DNA from: Ferrovibrio sp.
GTDB lineage: Bacteria > Pseudomonadota > Alphaproteobacteria > Ferrovibrionales > Ferrovibrionaceae
NCBI RefSeq assembly: GCF_025869515.1
Contig: NZ_JAOZVR010000017.1
Span: forward strand, 29,481 to 93,480
Length of the DNA: 64,000 nt
Reading direction: 5' to 3'
This document shows, piece after piece, positions 55,467 to 63,023 of this stretch; position 1 is the stretch's first letter; the number at the start of each line of letters is the position of its first letter. Both the position numbers and the translations under genes were made by a program. The notes beneath the pieces were generated by a model, which saw nothing but the letters and a program-made list of their open reading frames with translations, was not told where the DNA came from and did no database searches.

Positions 55467-56087
55467 TCATTCACGGGGGCCGAGCGTCGCGCGCAGATCG
55501 TCGCGCAGCGCGCGCTTGGCGCGGATCAGCAGGGATTCCAGGGCACCGATGCTGATATCCAGCGCCCTGGCCGCATCGATGTTGCTTTCGCCTTCCCAGA
55601 AACAGAGCAGGATGGCGGCGCGCTGGCGCTCGGGCAGCTTCTGCAGCGCCTGTGCGACATGATCGCCGGTCTCGGTTGCGAGATGGGCCTCATACGGCGT
55701 GGCGCGGTCTTCGTCGATCGGTTCGGGCTGGTCGTCGAGCGCGGCCATGCCCGGTTTGCGCTTGCGGTCGATGCACAGGTTGACCACCACGCGATTCAGC
55801 CAGGTCTTGAAACTGGCGCCGCCATCGGCGCGCCAGCGCGCGGCATGCTGCCAGACGCGCAGGAAGGCCTCCTGCGCCACTTCCTCGGCATCGCCGCGAT
55901 TGAACAGCACGCGATAGGCCACGGTGACGGCATGGCGCAGGTATTTATCGACCAGCAGGCGATAGGCCGCATGGTCGCCACGGGCAACCCGGTGCATCAG
56001 GGCAGTGTCGATGTCGCTCATGCGGTCAGCGGCTGGGCGGGGCTCCAGGCGCGCCAGGACGGTGGCCTGGGCGAGAGAGGCGAACAT
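55467..56087 (-). CDS. ECF RNA polymerase sigma factor
   Basis: Sigma-70 ECF family, 206 residues. Region 2 is LMHRVARGDHAAYRLLVDKYLR followed by DAEEVAQEAFLRVWQH; region 4 is KLPERQRAAILLCFWEGESN plus GALESLLIRAKRALRDDL. Two starts are possible: ATG at 56087 (with GAGCAGGA upstream) or ATG at 56021, just before region 2. It heads a sigma/anti-sigma/periplasmic-sensor operon, so its activity should be switched on by an envelope or metal signal. Confidence 0.9.
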   Translation of the reverse strand: MFASLAQATVLARLEPRPAADRMSDIDTALMHRVARGDHAAYRLLVDKYLRHAVTVAYRVLFNRGDAEEVAQEAFLRVWQHAARWRADGGASFKTWLNRVVVNLCIDRKRKPGMAALDDQPEPIDEDRATPYEAHLATETGDHVAQALQKLPERQRAAILLCFWEGESNIDAARALDISIGALESLLIRAKRALRDDLRATLGPRE

Positions 56088-56209
56088 GCGGCGATGTCCT
56101 GCTCATGGTTGGTGTCTGTAGTCCTATACGGTGCCATGGCGGGATTCCTGCGCCGGAAAAACGGCGGAATTCAGGCCGCAAGCACAGGCAGGCCCGGATC
56201 ACGCCCGGT

Positions 56210-56806
56210 TCATGCCCTGGTGGCGGCTTCCAGCGCCTTCAGTTCCTCGGTCAGACGGGCGATCTCGGCGCCCACCGCAGCGGCCATGTCGGGCTGGTCC
56301 CAGTCGCGATACTGGCCCTGTCGGTAGGCCAGCGCGTTGCGATAGTAGAGCCAGGCATTGAGACGGCAGCGCACATAATTGTTCTGCGTCTTGATCACTT
56401 TGCCCGGGCTGCCCACCACCACGGAATTGTCGGGGATCACGGTGCCTTCCTTGAGGAAGGTATGGCCGCCGATAATGCAGTTACTGCCGATCACGCAGCC
56501 ATCCATGATGGTGGAGCCGATGCCGATCAGGCAGTTGTCGCCGATGGTGCAGCCATGGATGGTGCAGTGATGGGTGATCGAGTTATGGGCGCCGATATAG
56601 GTGCCGGTCTGGCTGCCCACATGCAGCATGGAGAAATCCTGGATATTGGTATAGGCGCCGACCACGATCTCGTAATTCTCGGCGCGCATGGCGACGTTGA
56701 TCCAGACCGAGCTGCCCTGTTCGAGCCGCACCTTGCCGTAGATCTGTGCCGTTTCATGGATATAGGCGGGGTCGTTCAGCACCACGTCGGGGCCATGCAC
56801 GGGCAT
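56210..56806 (-). CDS. Gamma-carbonic anhydrase-like hexapeptide-repeat protein
   Basis: A 198-residue left-handed beta-helix protein with repeated hexapeptides (VVGAYTNIQDFSML, IGAHNSITHHCTIHGCTIG, IIGGHTFLKEG), ending in a C-terminal helix. The His pair in ITHHCTIH and a His in DFSMLHVG occupy the zinc-ligand positions of gamma-class carbonic anhydrases. ATG at 56806 follows GGAGG. Related proteins may instead be acyltransferases, but none of the acyl-CoA features is visible. Carbonic anhydrase activity is probable, not proven. Confidence 0.82.
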   Translation of the reverse strand: MPVHGPDVVLNDPAYIHETAQIYGKVRLEQGSSVWINVAMRAENYEIVVGAYTNIQDFSMLHVGSQTGTYIGAHNSITHHCTIHGCTIGDNCLIGIGSTIMDGCVIGSNCIIGGHTFLKEGTVIPDNSVVVGSPGKVIKTQNNYVRCRLNAWLYYRNALAYRQGQYRDWDQPDMAAAVGAEIARLTEELKALEAATRA

Positions 56807-56871
56807 CGTGTCCTCCAGTTTCTGCAGGACGACCTTAACCAACAGACGGGAACGGAAAAAGGCGCGGCCGA

Positions 56872-57237
56872 TTACGCCGCGACGGCCTCGTCGGCCTCAA
56901 CGGTCGCGCCGCCGGCCTTCTTGTAGGCCAGCAGGCCGCCGTCGAGATGCAGCAGGTCGGTAATGCCCTGATCGGCCAGCGTCTGCAGCGCGATGCCCGA
57001 GCGCTTGCCGGTCAGGCATTGCAGCACACGGCGTCGGCCGGCGGCTTCCGGCAACTGGGCGGCATCGAGGCCGGACAGCGGCAGCAGCACGGCACCCGCG
57101 ATATGCTCGTCGGCATATTCGTCGGGTTCCCGCACATCGATCAGCACGGCTTCGCCGGCGGCGAGCCAGCCGCGCACAACCTCGGCAGTCACCGAGGCAG
57201 GCGTGATATGGGCGGAGGCGGACGTCTGAGTGGACAT
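56872..57237 (-). CDS. Rhodanese-domain protein
   Basis: A 121-residue single rhodanese domain with LIDVREPDEYADEHIAGAV and active-site Cys in LQCLTGKRSGIALQTL. The CLTGKRS loop is characteristic of the rhodaneses encoded with sulfide-sensing repressors (BigR/SqrR-like regulons). Two nested inverted repeats lie in the 55 bases upstream of its start. Likely a sulfur-handling enzyme controlled by persulfide or sulfide, an inference from the operator. Confidence 0.85.
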   Translation of the reverse strand: MSTQTSASAHITPASVTAEVVRGWLAAGEAVLIDVREPDEYADEHIAGAVLLPLSGLDAAQLPEAAGRRRVLQCLTGKRSGIALQTLADQGITDLLHLDGGLLAYKKAGGATVEADEAVAA

Positions 57238-57244
57238 GGTGCTG

Positions 57245-57292
57245 ATATAGGATTTCCTAGTGTGGAATGCAAATAAATTGTCATTCCTATAT
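57245..57292. promoter_or_regulatory. Nested inverted repeats upstream of the rhodanese gene
   Basis: ATATAGGA (57245-57252) pairs with TCCTATAT (57285-57292), and within them GGAATG (57264-57269) pairs with CATTCC (57282-57287). The AT-rich composition and position just before the rhodanese ATG suit a repressor operator. Confidence 0.5.
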
Positions 57293-57331
57293 GTAATATC
57301 AGATTTTCACAAAAATAATTGCTAAATAGAA

Positions 57332-57356
57332 AGGGCCTCCCAAGTCGGGAGGCCCT
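57332..57356 (-). terminator. Rho-independent terminator of the cytochrome c gene
   Basis: Stem AGGGCCTCCC / GGGAGGCCCT around loop aagtc, followed on the minus strand by a T-rich stretch (TTTCTATTT). It ends the transcript of the cytochrome c gene at 57381. Confidence 0.85.
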
Positions 57357-57380
57357 GATTAACCCACAGTACGGAAAGGC

Positions 57381-57758
57381 TTACTTGGTCGCGTCCTTCA
57401 GATAGGCGATCAGGTCGGCGACTTCGCTTTCCTTCTTGATGCCCGGGAAGACCATCTTGTTGCCGGGAATGTAGGCCTTCGGATCGGCGATGTATTCGCT
57501 GATGGTCTTTTCATCCCAGGCCACGGCCTTGGCTTTCATGGCGTCGGAATACTTGAAACCATCCGCGGTGCCCGACTTGCGGCCGAACACGCCTTTCAGG
57601 CTGGGGCCGACACCATTCTTGCCGGCTTCCAGCTGATGGCAGGCGCGGCATTTGGCAAAGGCTTTCTTGCCCTGTTCCGGATCGCCGGCCGCCTGGGCGC
57701 CGCTCATGGCGAGACTGACGGTGAGAAGGGCGAGGGCAGACAAAAGGACTCGCGACAT
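57381..57758 (-). CDS. Class I cytochrome c
   Basis: Periplasmic electron-carrier of 125 residues. A signal peptide of about 24 residues ([17 protein letters not shown] ending AQA) is followed by the haem site CRACH (Cys37, Cys40, His41) and the axial Met102 in [24 protein letters not shown] is the class I core. Length and motifs match cytochrome c2/c550-type carriers. The ATG at 57758 was chosen for the signal peptide; GGAG lies before it. A strong terminator follows. Confidence 0.93.
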   Translation of the reverse strand: MSRVLLSALALLTVSLAMSGAQAAGDPEQGKKAFAKCRACHQLEAGKNGVGPSLKGVFGRKSGTADGFKYSDAMKAKAVAWDEKTISEYIADPKAYIPGNKMVFPGIKKESEVADLIAYLKDATK

Positions 57759-57950
57759 CGGGGGCTCCTGGATGGACGAAAAATTGAGGTGTCGGGCTGG
57801 TCGGACCGGGTTTGCGGCAGGATCGGATGACCCGGCTTGCAAAAAATAGCACAGCGACTCGCGAGGACAACAGCGGCGCCTTGTCGCATTTACCGCCGCT
57901 TAATAGCCGGCTGCTTAACTGCCCCGCCTGAGCGCAGGAGAGACGCGTAA

Positions 57951-58688
57951 ATGAATATGATGGCCAATCTGGGGTCGGCCCGGCTGCAGGCGATGGTTGC
58001 GGCGGGTAGCGAGATGCTGAAAATCCAGCAGGATCTGGCCGCCAAGCGCAGCAACCTGGTGGCCGAACTGCTGCGCGGCGAAGAGGATTTCTTCGAGCAG
58101 CTGCATTACCCGGCCGGCGACGTGTTCGATCCGCAGACCGGCGCGCAGTATTATTACCATGCCCATCGCAACGACGATCGCGAGCATGGTCACTTCCATG
58201 TCTTCCAGCGTCCGCAGTTTCTCGGCGAGGGCTTCGAGCCGGCGAAATACGTGAAGACCGGCGTCGGCCGCTGCTCGCCGAAGGAAAAAGTCGGCGAACA
58301 CTGGCCGCGCGGCGACCAGGCGCTGGCGCATATCGTCGGCGTGGCGATGGATCATTACGGCCAGCCGATCCGCCTGTTCACCGTGAACCGCTGGGTCACC
58401 GACGAGACCTGGTTCGCGGCGCGCGATGTGATCGCCATGCTGGAGCGGTTCGAGCTGCGTCATGGCTGGCCGGTGCCGAGCGTCAACCGCTGGCTCAACG
58501 GCCTGCTGCGCCTGTTCCAGCCGGAGATCATCGAACTGATCCGGCGTCGCGACGATGCGGTGGAAGCGCGCGGCCGCGCCAATCCGCGCGGCGATGCGCT
58601 GGAAGACCGCAGCCTGGAAGTGACGGCCTCAGTCGATATCTCGGTGGAACGCCGGTTGCGCCAGTTGCGGCGGTCGCTTGCTGCTTAG
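57951..58688 (+). CDS. Conserved protein of unknown function (DUF6969-like)
   Basis: A 245-residue soluble protein. Recognisable blocks are EDFFEQLHYPAGDVFDPQTG, YYYHAHRNDDREHGHFHVF and MDHYGQPIRLFTVNRWVTDE. The His-rich YYYHAHR...HGHFHVF block suggests a metal site. It occurs widely in alphaproteobacteria without assigned function, as far as I know. It precedes the TRAP genes but is convergent to the first of them, so no operon is implied. Confidence 0.7.
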   Translation: MNMMANLGSARLQAMVAAGSEMLKIQQDLAAKRSNLVAELLRGEEDFFEQLHYPAGDVFDPQTGAQYYYHAHRNDDREHGHFHVFQRPQFLGEGFEPAKYVKTGVGRCSPKEKVGEHWPRGDQALAHIVGVAMDHYGQPIRLFTVNRWVTDETWFAARDVIAMLERFELRHGWPVPSVNRWLNGLLRLFQPEIIELIRRRDDAVEARGRANPRGDALEDRSLEVTASVDISVERRLRQLRRSLAA

Positions 58689-58728
58689 GCGCCCGCTGCC
58701 TAAATCAGGTGGCGCTCAGGCGCGCCGG

Positions 58729-59865
58729 TCAGGGCAGGTAGCCGAGGTTGCGCCATTCCGCATAGGATTTGCGGAAGGCATGGAATGATTCCCAGACCTT
58801 CATGAATTCCGGGTTGGCGGCGCTTTCTTCCTTCACCACCTGGGTCCATGACATTTTCAGCGCGTCCAGCACCGGCTTCGGCAATGTGTGGATGTTGACG
58901 CCGCGCTGACGGATTTCCTGCAGCGCCTGCACCTGCTGCACTTCGCCTTCGGCCAGGCTTTCGCGGATATTGTCGCCGCAGACATTCATGATGGTGGCGC
59001 GCTGCGCATCGGCCAGGCCGTCCCAGACCTTCATGTTGACCATCAGCGTGATCAGCGAGCTCTGCTGGTGCCAGCCGGGGAAGTAGTAATGGCTGGCGGC
59101 CTTGTCGAAGCCGTAGCGCAGGTCGATGGAGGGCAGGGAGAATTCCGCCGCATCGATGGCGCCGCTCTGCAGGGCGAAGAAGGTGTCGCCGCCGCTCATC
59201 GCCGTGGTCTCGACGCCGAGCCGGCGCATCACCTTGGCGCCGATGCCCATGAAGCGCATGCGCAGGCCCTTGAGGTCTTCCACCGTGTTGATCTCGCGGC
59301 GGAACCAGCCGCCCGATTCCGGCGGCAGCACGGTGCAGACGATAGGCTTGATGTTGAAGCGCGCGAACGTGCCGTCCATCAGCTCCTGGCCGCCGCCGTA
59401 GGACAGCCATGCCAGGTATTCGCTGGCCGAGGGACCGAAGGGCACGGTGGAGAAAAGCCAGAGCACGGAATCGCGCTGGGCGAAGAAATTCGGCGACGAC
59501 CACACGGCATCGATGCTGCCGTCGGCGACGCGGTCGAACAGCTCGGCATTGGGTGCCAGCGTGTTGGGCTCGAACAGCTTGATCTCGATATTGCCGTCGG
59601 AGGCCGTCGCCAGCTTCTCCGCGGTGGTGGCGGCCATGGTGCCGATCTGCGGCGCCGAGGTGGGGGCGGCGCTGGCCAGCCTGATCGTCACGCGCCGGCC
59701 CGGCGCCTCGATCACAGCCGGCGCACTGCTCTGCTGCGATGTATCGGGCTCCTTGATGGCACGCGCTTCCGGGGCATGGGCGGCGCGGTCAAGCGAGACA
59801 GCGCCGATGCCGATCAGAATGCCCAGAACCAAAGCGAGGCCAGCAACTGTGACCAGACGCGCCAA
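58729..59865 (-). CDS. TRAP solute-binding protein (DctP family) with N-terminal membrane anchor
   Basis: A 378-residue DctP-type binding protein. The first 35 residues hold a membrane span (LARLVTVAGLALVLGILIGI) not followed by a clear cleavage site, so it may stay tethered to the inner membrane. The DctP core has VTIRLASAAPTSAPQIGTM, GIGAKVMRRLGVETTAMSGG, and HQQSSLITLMVNMKVWDGL. I chose the TTG at 59865 with AGAGGA at 59873-59878 as ribosome site; longer in-frame starts lack one. It is divergent from a complete TRAP system that has its own binding protein. Confidence 0.82.
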   Translation of the reverse strand: MARLVTVAGLALVLGILIGIGAVSLDRAAHAPEARAIKEPDTSQQSSAPAVIEAPGRRVTIRLASAAPTSAPQIGTMAATTAEKLATASDGNIEIKLFEPNTLAPNAELFDRVADGSIDAVWSSPNFFAQRDSVLWLFSTVPFGPSASEYLAWLSYGGGQELMDGTFARFNIKPIVCTVLPPESGGWFRREINTVEDLKGLRMRFMGIGAKVMRRLGVETTAMSGGDTFFALQSGAIDAAEFSLPSIDLRYGFDKAASHYYFPGWHQQSSLITLMVNMKVWDGLADAQRATIMNVCGDNIRESLAEGEVQQVQALQEIRQRGVNIHTLPKPVLDALKMSWTQVVKEESAANPEFMKVWESFHAFRKSYAEWRNLGYLP

Positions 59866-60071
59866 TATGGAATCCTCTATCCCCGCAGTGAGACCCACCC
59901 ACCGGGTTTGTGCCGGGCGCAACAATAGGCCGCAAGTTGCTGGGTCGTCTACGTATTCAGACGGTAACTCCAGTCGCGCAAAACGGGTCGCCTTGACCTT
60001 GGTTACAACTGAAACTACCCTGCGCGCCAGGGCAAAGCCCATAACAAATCCATCGTCTGGGAGGACGCACC

Positions 60072-61127
60072 GTGGCAATCAATCTGGCTCGTCTCATGGG
60101 TAAATCAGCAGCCGTTGCCGCTGCGGCCATTCTGTTCGCAACCGCAGCATTGCCGGCGGCAGCGCAGGAGATCGAGCTCAAGCTGAGCCATTTCCTGCCG
60201 CCCGGCCATGGCATGCATCGCGACTGGTTCGTGCCCTGGGGCGAGGAGCTGGCGAAGCGTACCAATGGCAAGGTGAAGCTGACGGTGTTCCCGGCCGGCA
60301 GCGCCTTCGGCAATCCGGCGCGCCAGCTGGAGCAGGCGGTCAGCGGCGTGGTCGATATCGCCCACGGCCTGCGCGGCGTGCCGGCCGGCCGTTTCAACCG
60401 CATGGGCATCATCGAATTCCCCTTCCTGGTCGAGACCGCCAATGCGGCGAGCCGCACGCTGTGGGAGATGTATCCCAAGCATTTCGCCGGCGAGTTTCCC
60501 GACAGCGTGAAGGTGCTCGGCCTGCATGCGCATAATGCCGGCCTGATCCATACCGGCTCGAAGCAGGTCAAGACCATGGACGACCTGAAGGGCCTGCGCA
60601 TCCGCTCGCCCAGCCCGCAGATCAACGCCATGCTGCAGCAGCTCGGCGCCACGCCGGTCGGCCTGCCGCCGGGCGAGGTGTATGAAAACCTGCAGCGCGG
60701 CGTGATCGACGGCGCGGTGTTCCCGTGGGACCCGATCAATTCCTTCCGGCTGTTTGAAGTCACCAAGTTCCATCTCGATGCGCGCTCCTACACGGCGAGC
60801 TTCTATTTCATCATCAACAAGCGCAAATACGACAGCCTGCCGGCCGATGTGCGCAAGGCCATCGACGACACCACGGGCAGCGCACTGACCGAGAAATTCG
60901 GCGACTGGTGGAACCAGTGGGATGCGCCGGGCCTGGAAGCGGCCACGAAGAAGGGCAATGCGATGACCTCGCTGTCGGCCGCCGAACGCATCCGCTGGCG
61001 CGACACGCTGAAGCCGACCACGGAAAAGCTGCTGACCGACCTGGAAGGAGCCGGCGTCAAGGATGCCCGCGCCATCCTGGCCGAGATGCAGCAGCGCATC
61101 GCCAAATACGAAGGCGCGAAGCGCTAG
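60072..61127 (+). CDS. TRAP solute-binding protein DctP
   Basis: Periplasmic binding protein, 351 residues, that captures a carboxylate substrate for the permease downstream. Signal peptide of about 31 residues ending in PAAAQ; then IELKLSHFLPPGHGMHRDWF, the conserved LPPGEVYENLQRGVIDGA with the substrate-anchoring region, and WDPINSFRLFEVTKFH. The start is GTG at 60072 with GGGAGG at 60059-60064. A strong hairpin terminator lies between it and the permease genes, so more binding protein than permease would be made. Confidence 0.93.
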   Translation: MAINLARLMGKSAAVAAAAILFATAALPAAAQEIELKLSHFLPPGHGMHRDWFVPWGEELAKRTNGKVKLTVFPAGSAFGNPARQLEQAVSGVVDIAHGLRGVPAGRFNRMGIIEFPFLVETANAASRTLWEMYPKHFAGEFPDSVKVLGLHAHNAGLIHTGSKQVKTMDDLKGLRIRSPSPQINAMLQQLGATPVGLPPGEVYENLQRGVIDGAVFPWDPINSFRLFEVTKFHLDARSYTASFYFIINKRKYDSLPADVRKAIDDTTGSALTEKFGDWWNQWDAPGLEAATKKGNAMTSLSAAERIRWRDTLKPTTEKLLTDLEGAGVKDARAILAEMQQRIAKYEGAKR

Positions 61128-61137
61128 GACGCTGCAT

Positions 61138-61169
61138 GCCCGCCGCCACACCGGCGGCGGGCCTTTTTT
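61138..61169 (+). terminator. Intra-operon terminator between dctP and dctQ
   Basis: GCCCGCCGCC (61138-61147), loop acacc, GGCGGCGGGC (61153-61162), then six T at 61164-61169. As the downstream dctQM genes have no separate promoter I can see, it probably acts as a partial terminator. Confidence 0.85.
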
Positions 61170-61182
61170 ACGGACCACATCG

Positions 61183-61710
61183 ATGACCGTGTTTTACCGT
61201 CTGGCCGAGCAGGCTGCTGGCTGGGCTGGCAAGCTCGGCGCCTTCTGCGCGCTGCTGGCCGGGCTGTTCACCTGCCTGGATATCGCGATCCGCAATCTCG
61301 GCGGCCAGGGCATCCTCGGCACCGTCGACATCACCCAGCTGATGATCGTGGCCTGCGCCTTCCTGACCATTCCCTATGGTTTCATCACCGACAGCCATGT
61401 CTCGGTCGATATCGGCATCAGCTGGCTGCCGCTGCGGGCCCAGGCGCTGTGCCGGGCTTTCGCGGCCCTGCTCGGCGCGGCGCTGATGTTCGCCATCGGC
61501 TGGTTCGGCATCGGCCAGGCCAGCACCGTGGCGCTGATGGGCGACAGGTCGCAGACCATCGGCCTGCCGATGATCTGGTTCTGGTATCCGCTGCTCGGCG
61601 GCGCCTTCTTCACCGCCGCCCTGGTGCTGGTGATCGTGCTGCGCCATCTCGCCGTTGCCGTCACCGGCCGTGACATCGCGCCTTCTGAATCGAAAGCCGA
61701 GGTCCTGTGA
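61183..61710 (+). CDS. TRAP transporter small permease DctQ
   Basis: Small membrane subunit of 175 residues with four membrane spans. It has FCALLAGLFTCLDIAIRNLG, then the conserved ITQLMIVACAFLTIPYGF stretch followed by SHVSVDIG, the usual DctQ core. Its stop overlaps the start of the large permease (TGATG), so the two are coupled. Confidence 0.92.
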   Translation: MTVFYRLAEQAAGWAGKLGAFCALLAGLFTCLDIAIRNLGGQGILGTVDITQLMIVACAFLTIPYGFITDSHVSVDIGISWLPLRAQALCRAFAALLGAALMFAIGWFGIGQASTVALMGDRSQTIGLPMIWFWYPLLGGAFFTAALVLVIVLRHLAVAVTGRDIAPSESKAEVL

Positions 61711-63008
61711 TGGATGCGACCTGGCTCGGCGTCATCGGTTTCGCCGCCGTTCTGCTGCTGATGTTCATCCAGGTGCCGGTCGCGGTGGCGATGGGCGTGG
61801 TCGGCGGCATCGGCTTTCTGTACCTGCAGGGCTGGGATGGCCTGGCCTATGTGATGGGTTCGTCGCCGTTCGAATCGGTGATTCCCTACAGCCTCTCCAT
61901 CGTGCCGCTGTTCGTGATGATGGGCGTGTTCGCCACCTATGCCGGCCTGTCGCGCCAGCTCTACGAGGCGGCCTATGCCTTCCTCGGGCATTACCGCGGC
62001 GGCCTGGCGCTGGCCACCATCGGCGCCTGCGCCGCTTTCGGCGCAATCTGCGGCTCGGCGATTGCCACCGCAGCCACCATGTGCCGCGTCGCGCTGCCGG
62101 AAATGCGCCGCCGCGGCTATGCCGACAGCCTCGCCACCGCCACGGTGGCGGCCGGCGGCACGCTCGGCATCCTGATTCCGCCCTCGATCATTCTCCTGAT
62201 TTACGCGCTGCTGACCGAGCAGTCGCTCGGCAAGCTTTATGTCGCGGCCCTGCTGCCGGGCGTGCTGGGCACCGGCCTCTACATGCTGGCGATCACGGCG
62301 ATCACGCGGCTCAATCCGCAGAGCGGCCCGGCCGGCGACCGCATGCCCTGGGCGCAGCGCCGTCGCACGATGAAAAATGTCTGGCCGGTCTTCCTGCTGT
62401 TCACCATCGTGATCGGCGGCATGTTTGTCGGCGTCTTCTCGCCCAACGAGGCGGCCTCGGTCGGCGCGGTCGGCGCGCTGCTGTTCGCCGTGCTCGGCCG
62501 CACCATGACCTTCGGGCGGTTCAGGGACAGTTTGCGCGAGACGGCGGCGACCAGCGCGATGATCTTCCTGATCCTGATCGGCGCCGGCCTGTTCAATTTC
62601 TTCCTCGAAGTGACCAATGCGCCGCAAGTCGTGGTGGCACAGATTCAGGCGCTCCATCTGAGCCCGGCGCTGTTCCTGGTGCTGCTAACGGTTTTCTATG
62701 TCGTGCTCGGCGCCCTGATGGACGACCTGGCGATGATGCTGCTGACCCTGCCTTTCGTCTTCCCGGCGGTGCAGGCGCTCGGCATCGACCCGATCTGGTT
62801 CGGCATCTACATGGTGACGATTGTCGAGATCGGCATGATCGTGCCGCCGGTCGGCATGAACCTCTTCGTCATCCAGGGCGTGGGGCAGGTCAAGTTGCAG
62901 ACGGTGATCCGCGGCATCCTGCCGTTCGTGGCGGCCGATCTGGTGCGTGTCGGCCTGCTGATCGGCTTCCCGGCGATCGTGCTGTGGCTGCCCAGTCTTA
63001 TGGACTAG
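61710..63008 (+). CDS. TRAP transporter large permease DctM
   Basis: Large membrane subunit, 432 residues with about twelve spans, that carries substrate with sodium or protons. It has FAAVLLLMFIQVPVAVAMGV, the conserved ICGSAIATAATMCRVALPEM, GGTLGILIPPSIILLIYALL, and the C-terminal half with IVPPVGMNLFVIQGV. ATG at 61710 follows the small-permease stop by overlap. With the upstream genes it forms a dctPQM operon for an unidentified carboxylate. Confidence 0.93.
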   Translation: MDATWLGVIGFAAVLLLMFIQVPVAVAMGVVGGIGFLYLQGWDGLAYVMGSSPFESVIPYSLSIVPLFVMMGVFATYAGLSRQLYEAAYAFLGHYRGGLALATIGACAAFGAICGSAIATAATMCRVALPEMRRRGYADSLATATVAAGGTLGILIPPSIILLIYALLTEQSLGKLYVAALLPGVLGTGLYMLAITAITRLNPQSGPAGDRMPWAQRRRTMKNVWPVFLLFTIVIGGMFVGVFSPNEAASVGAVGALLFAVLGRTMTFGRFRDSLRETAATSAMIFLILIGAGLFNFFLEVTNAPQVVVAQIQALHLSPALFLVLLTVFYVVLGALMDDLAMMLLTLPFVFPAVQALGIDPIWFGIYMVTIVEIGMIVPPVGMNLFVIQGVGQVKLQTVIRGILPFVAADLVRVGLLIGFPAIVLWLPSLMD

Positions 63009-63023
63009 CGAGATTCGAGTGGT

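Noticed and set aside
56100..56150. Possible ECF-type promoter (GGAATC and CGTATA on the minus strand) before the sigma gene
   Set aside because: The spacing between the two elements is too short for a usual ECF promoter, so it is not reported as a feature.
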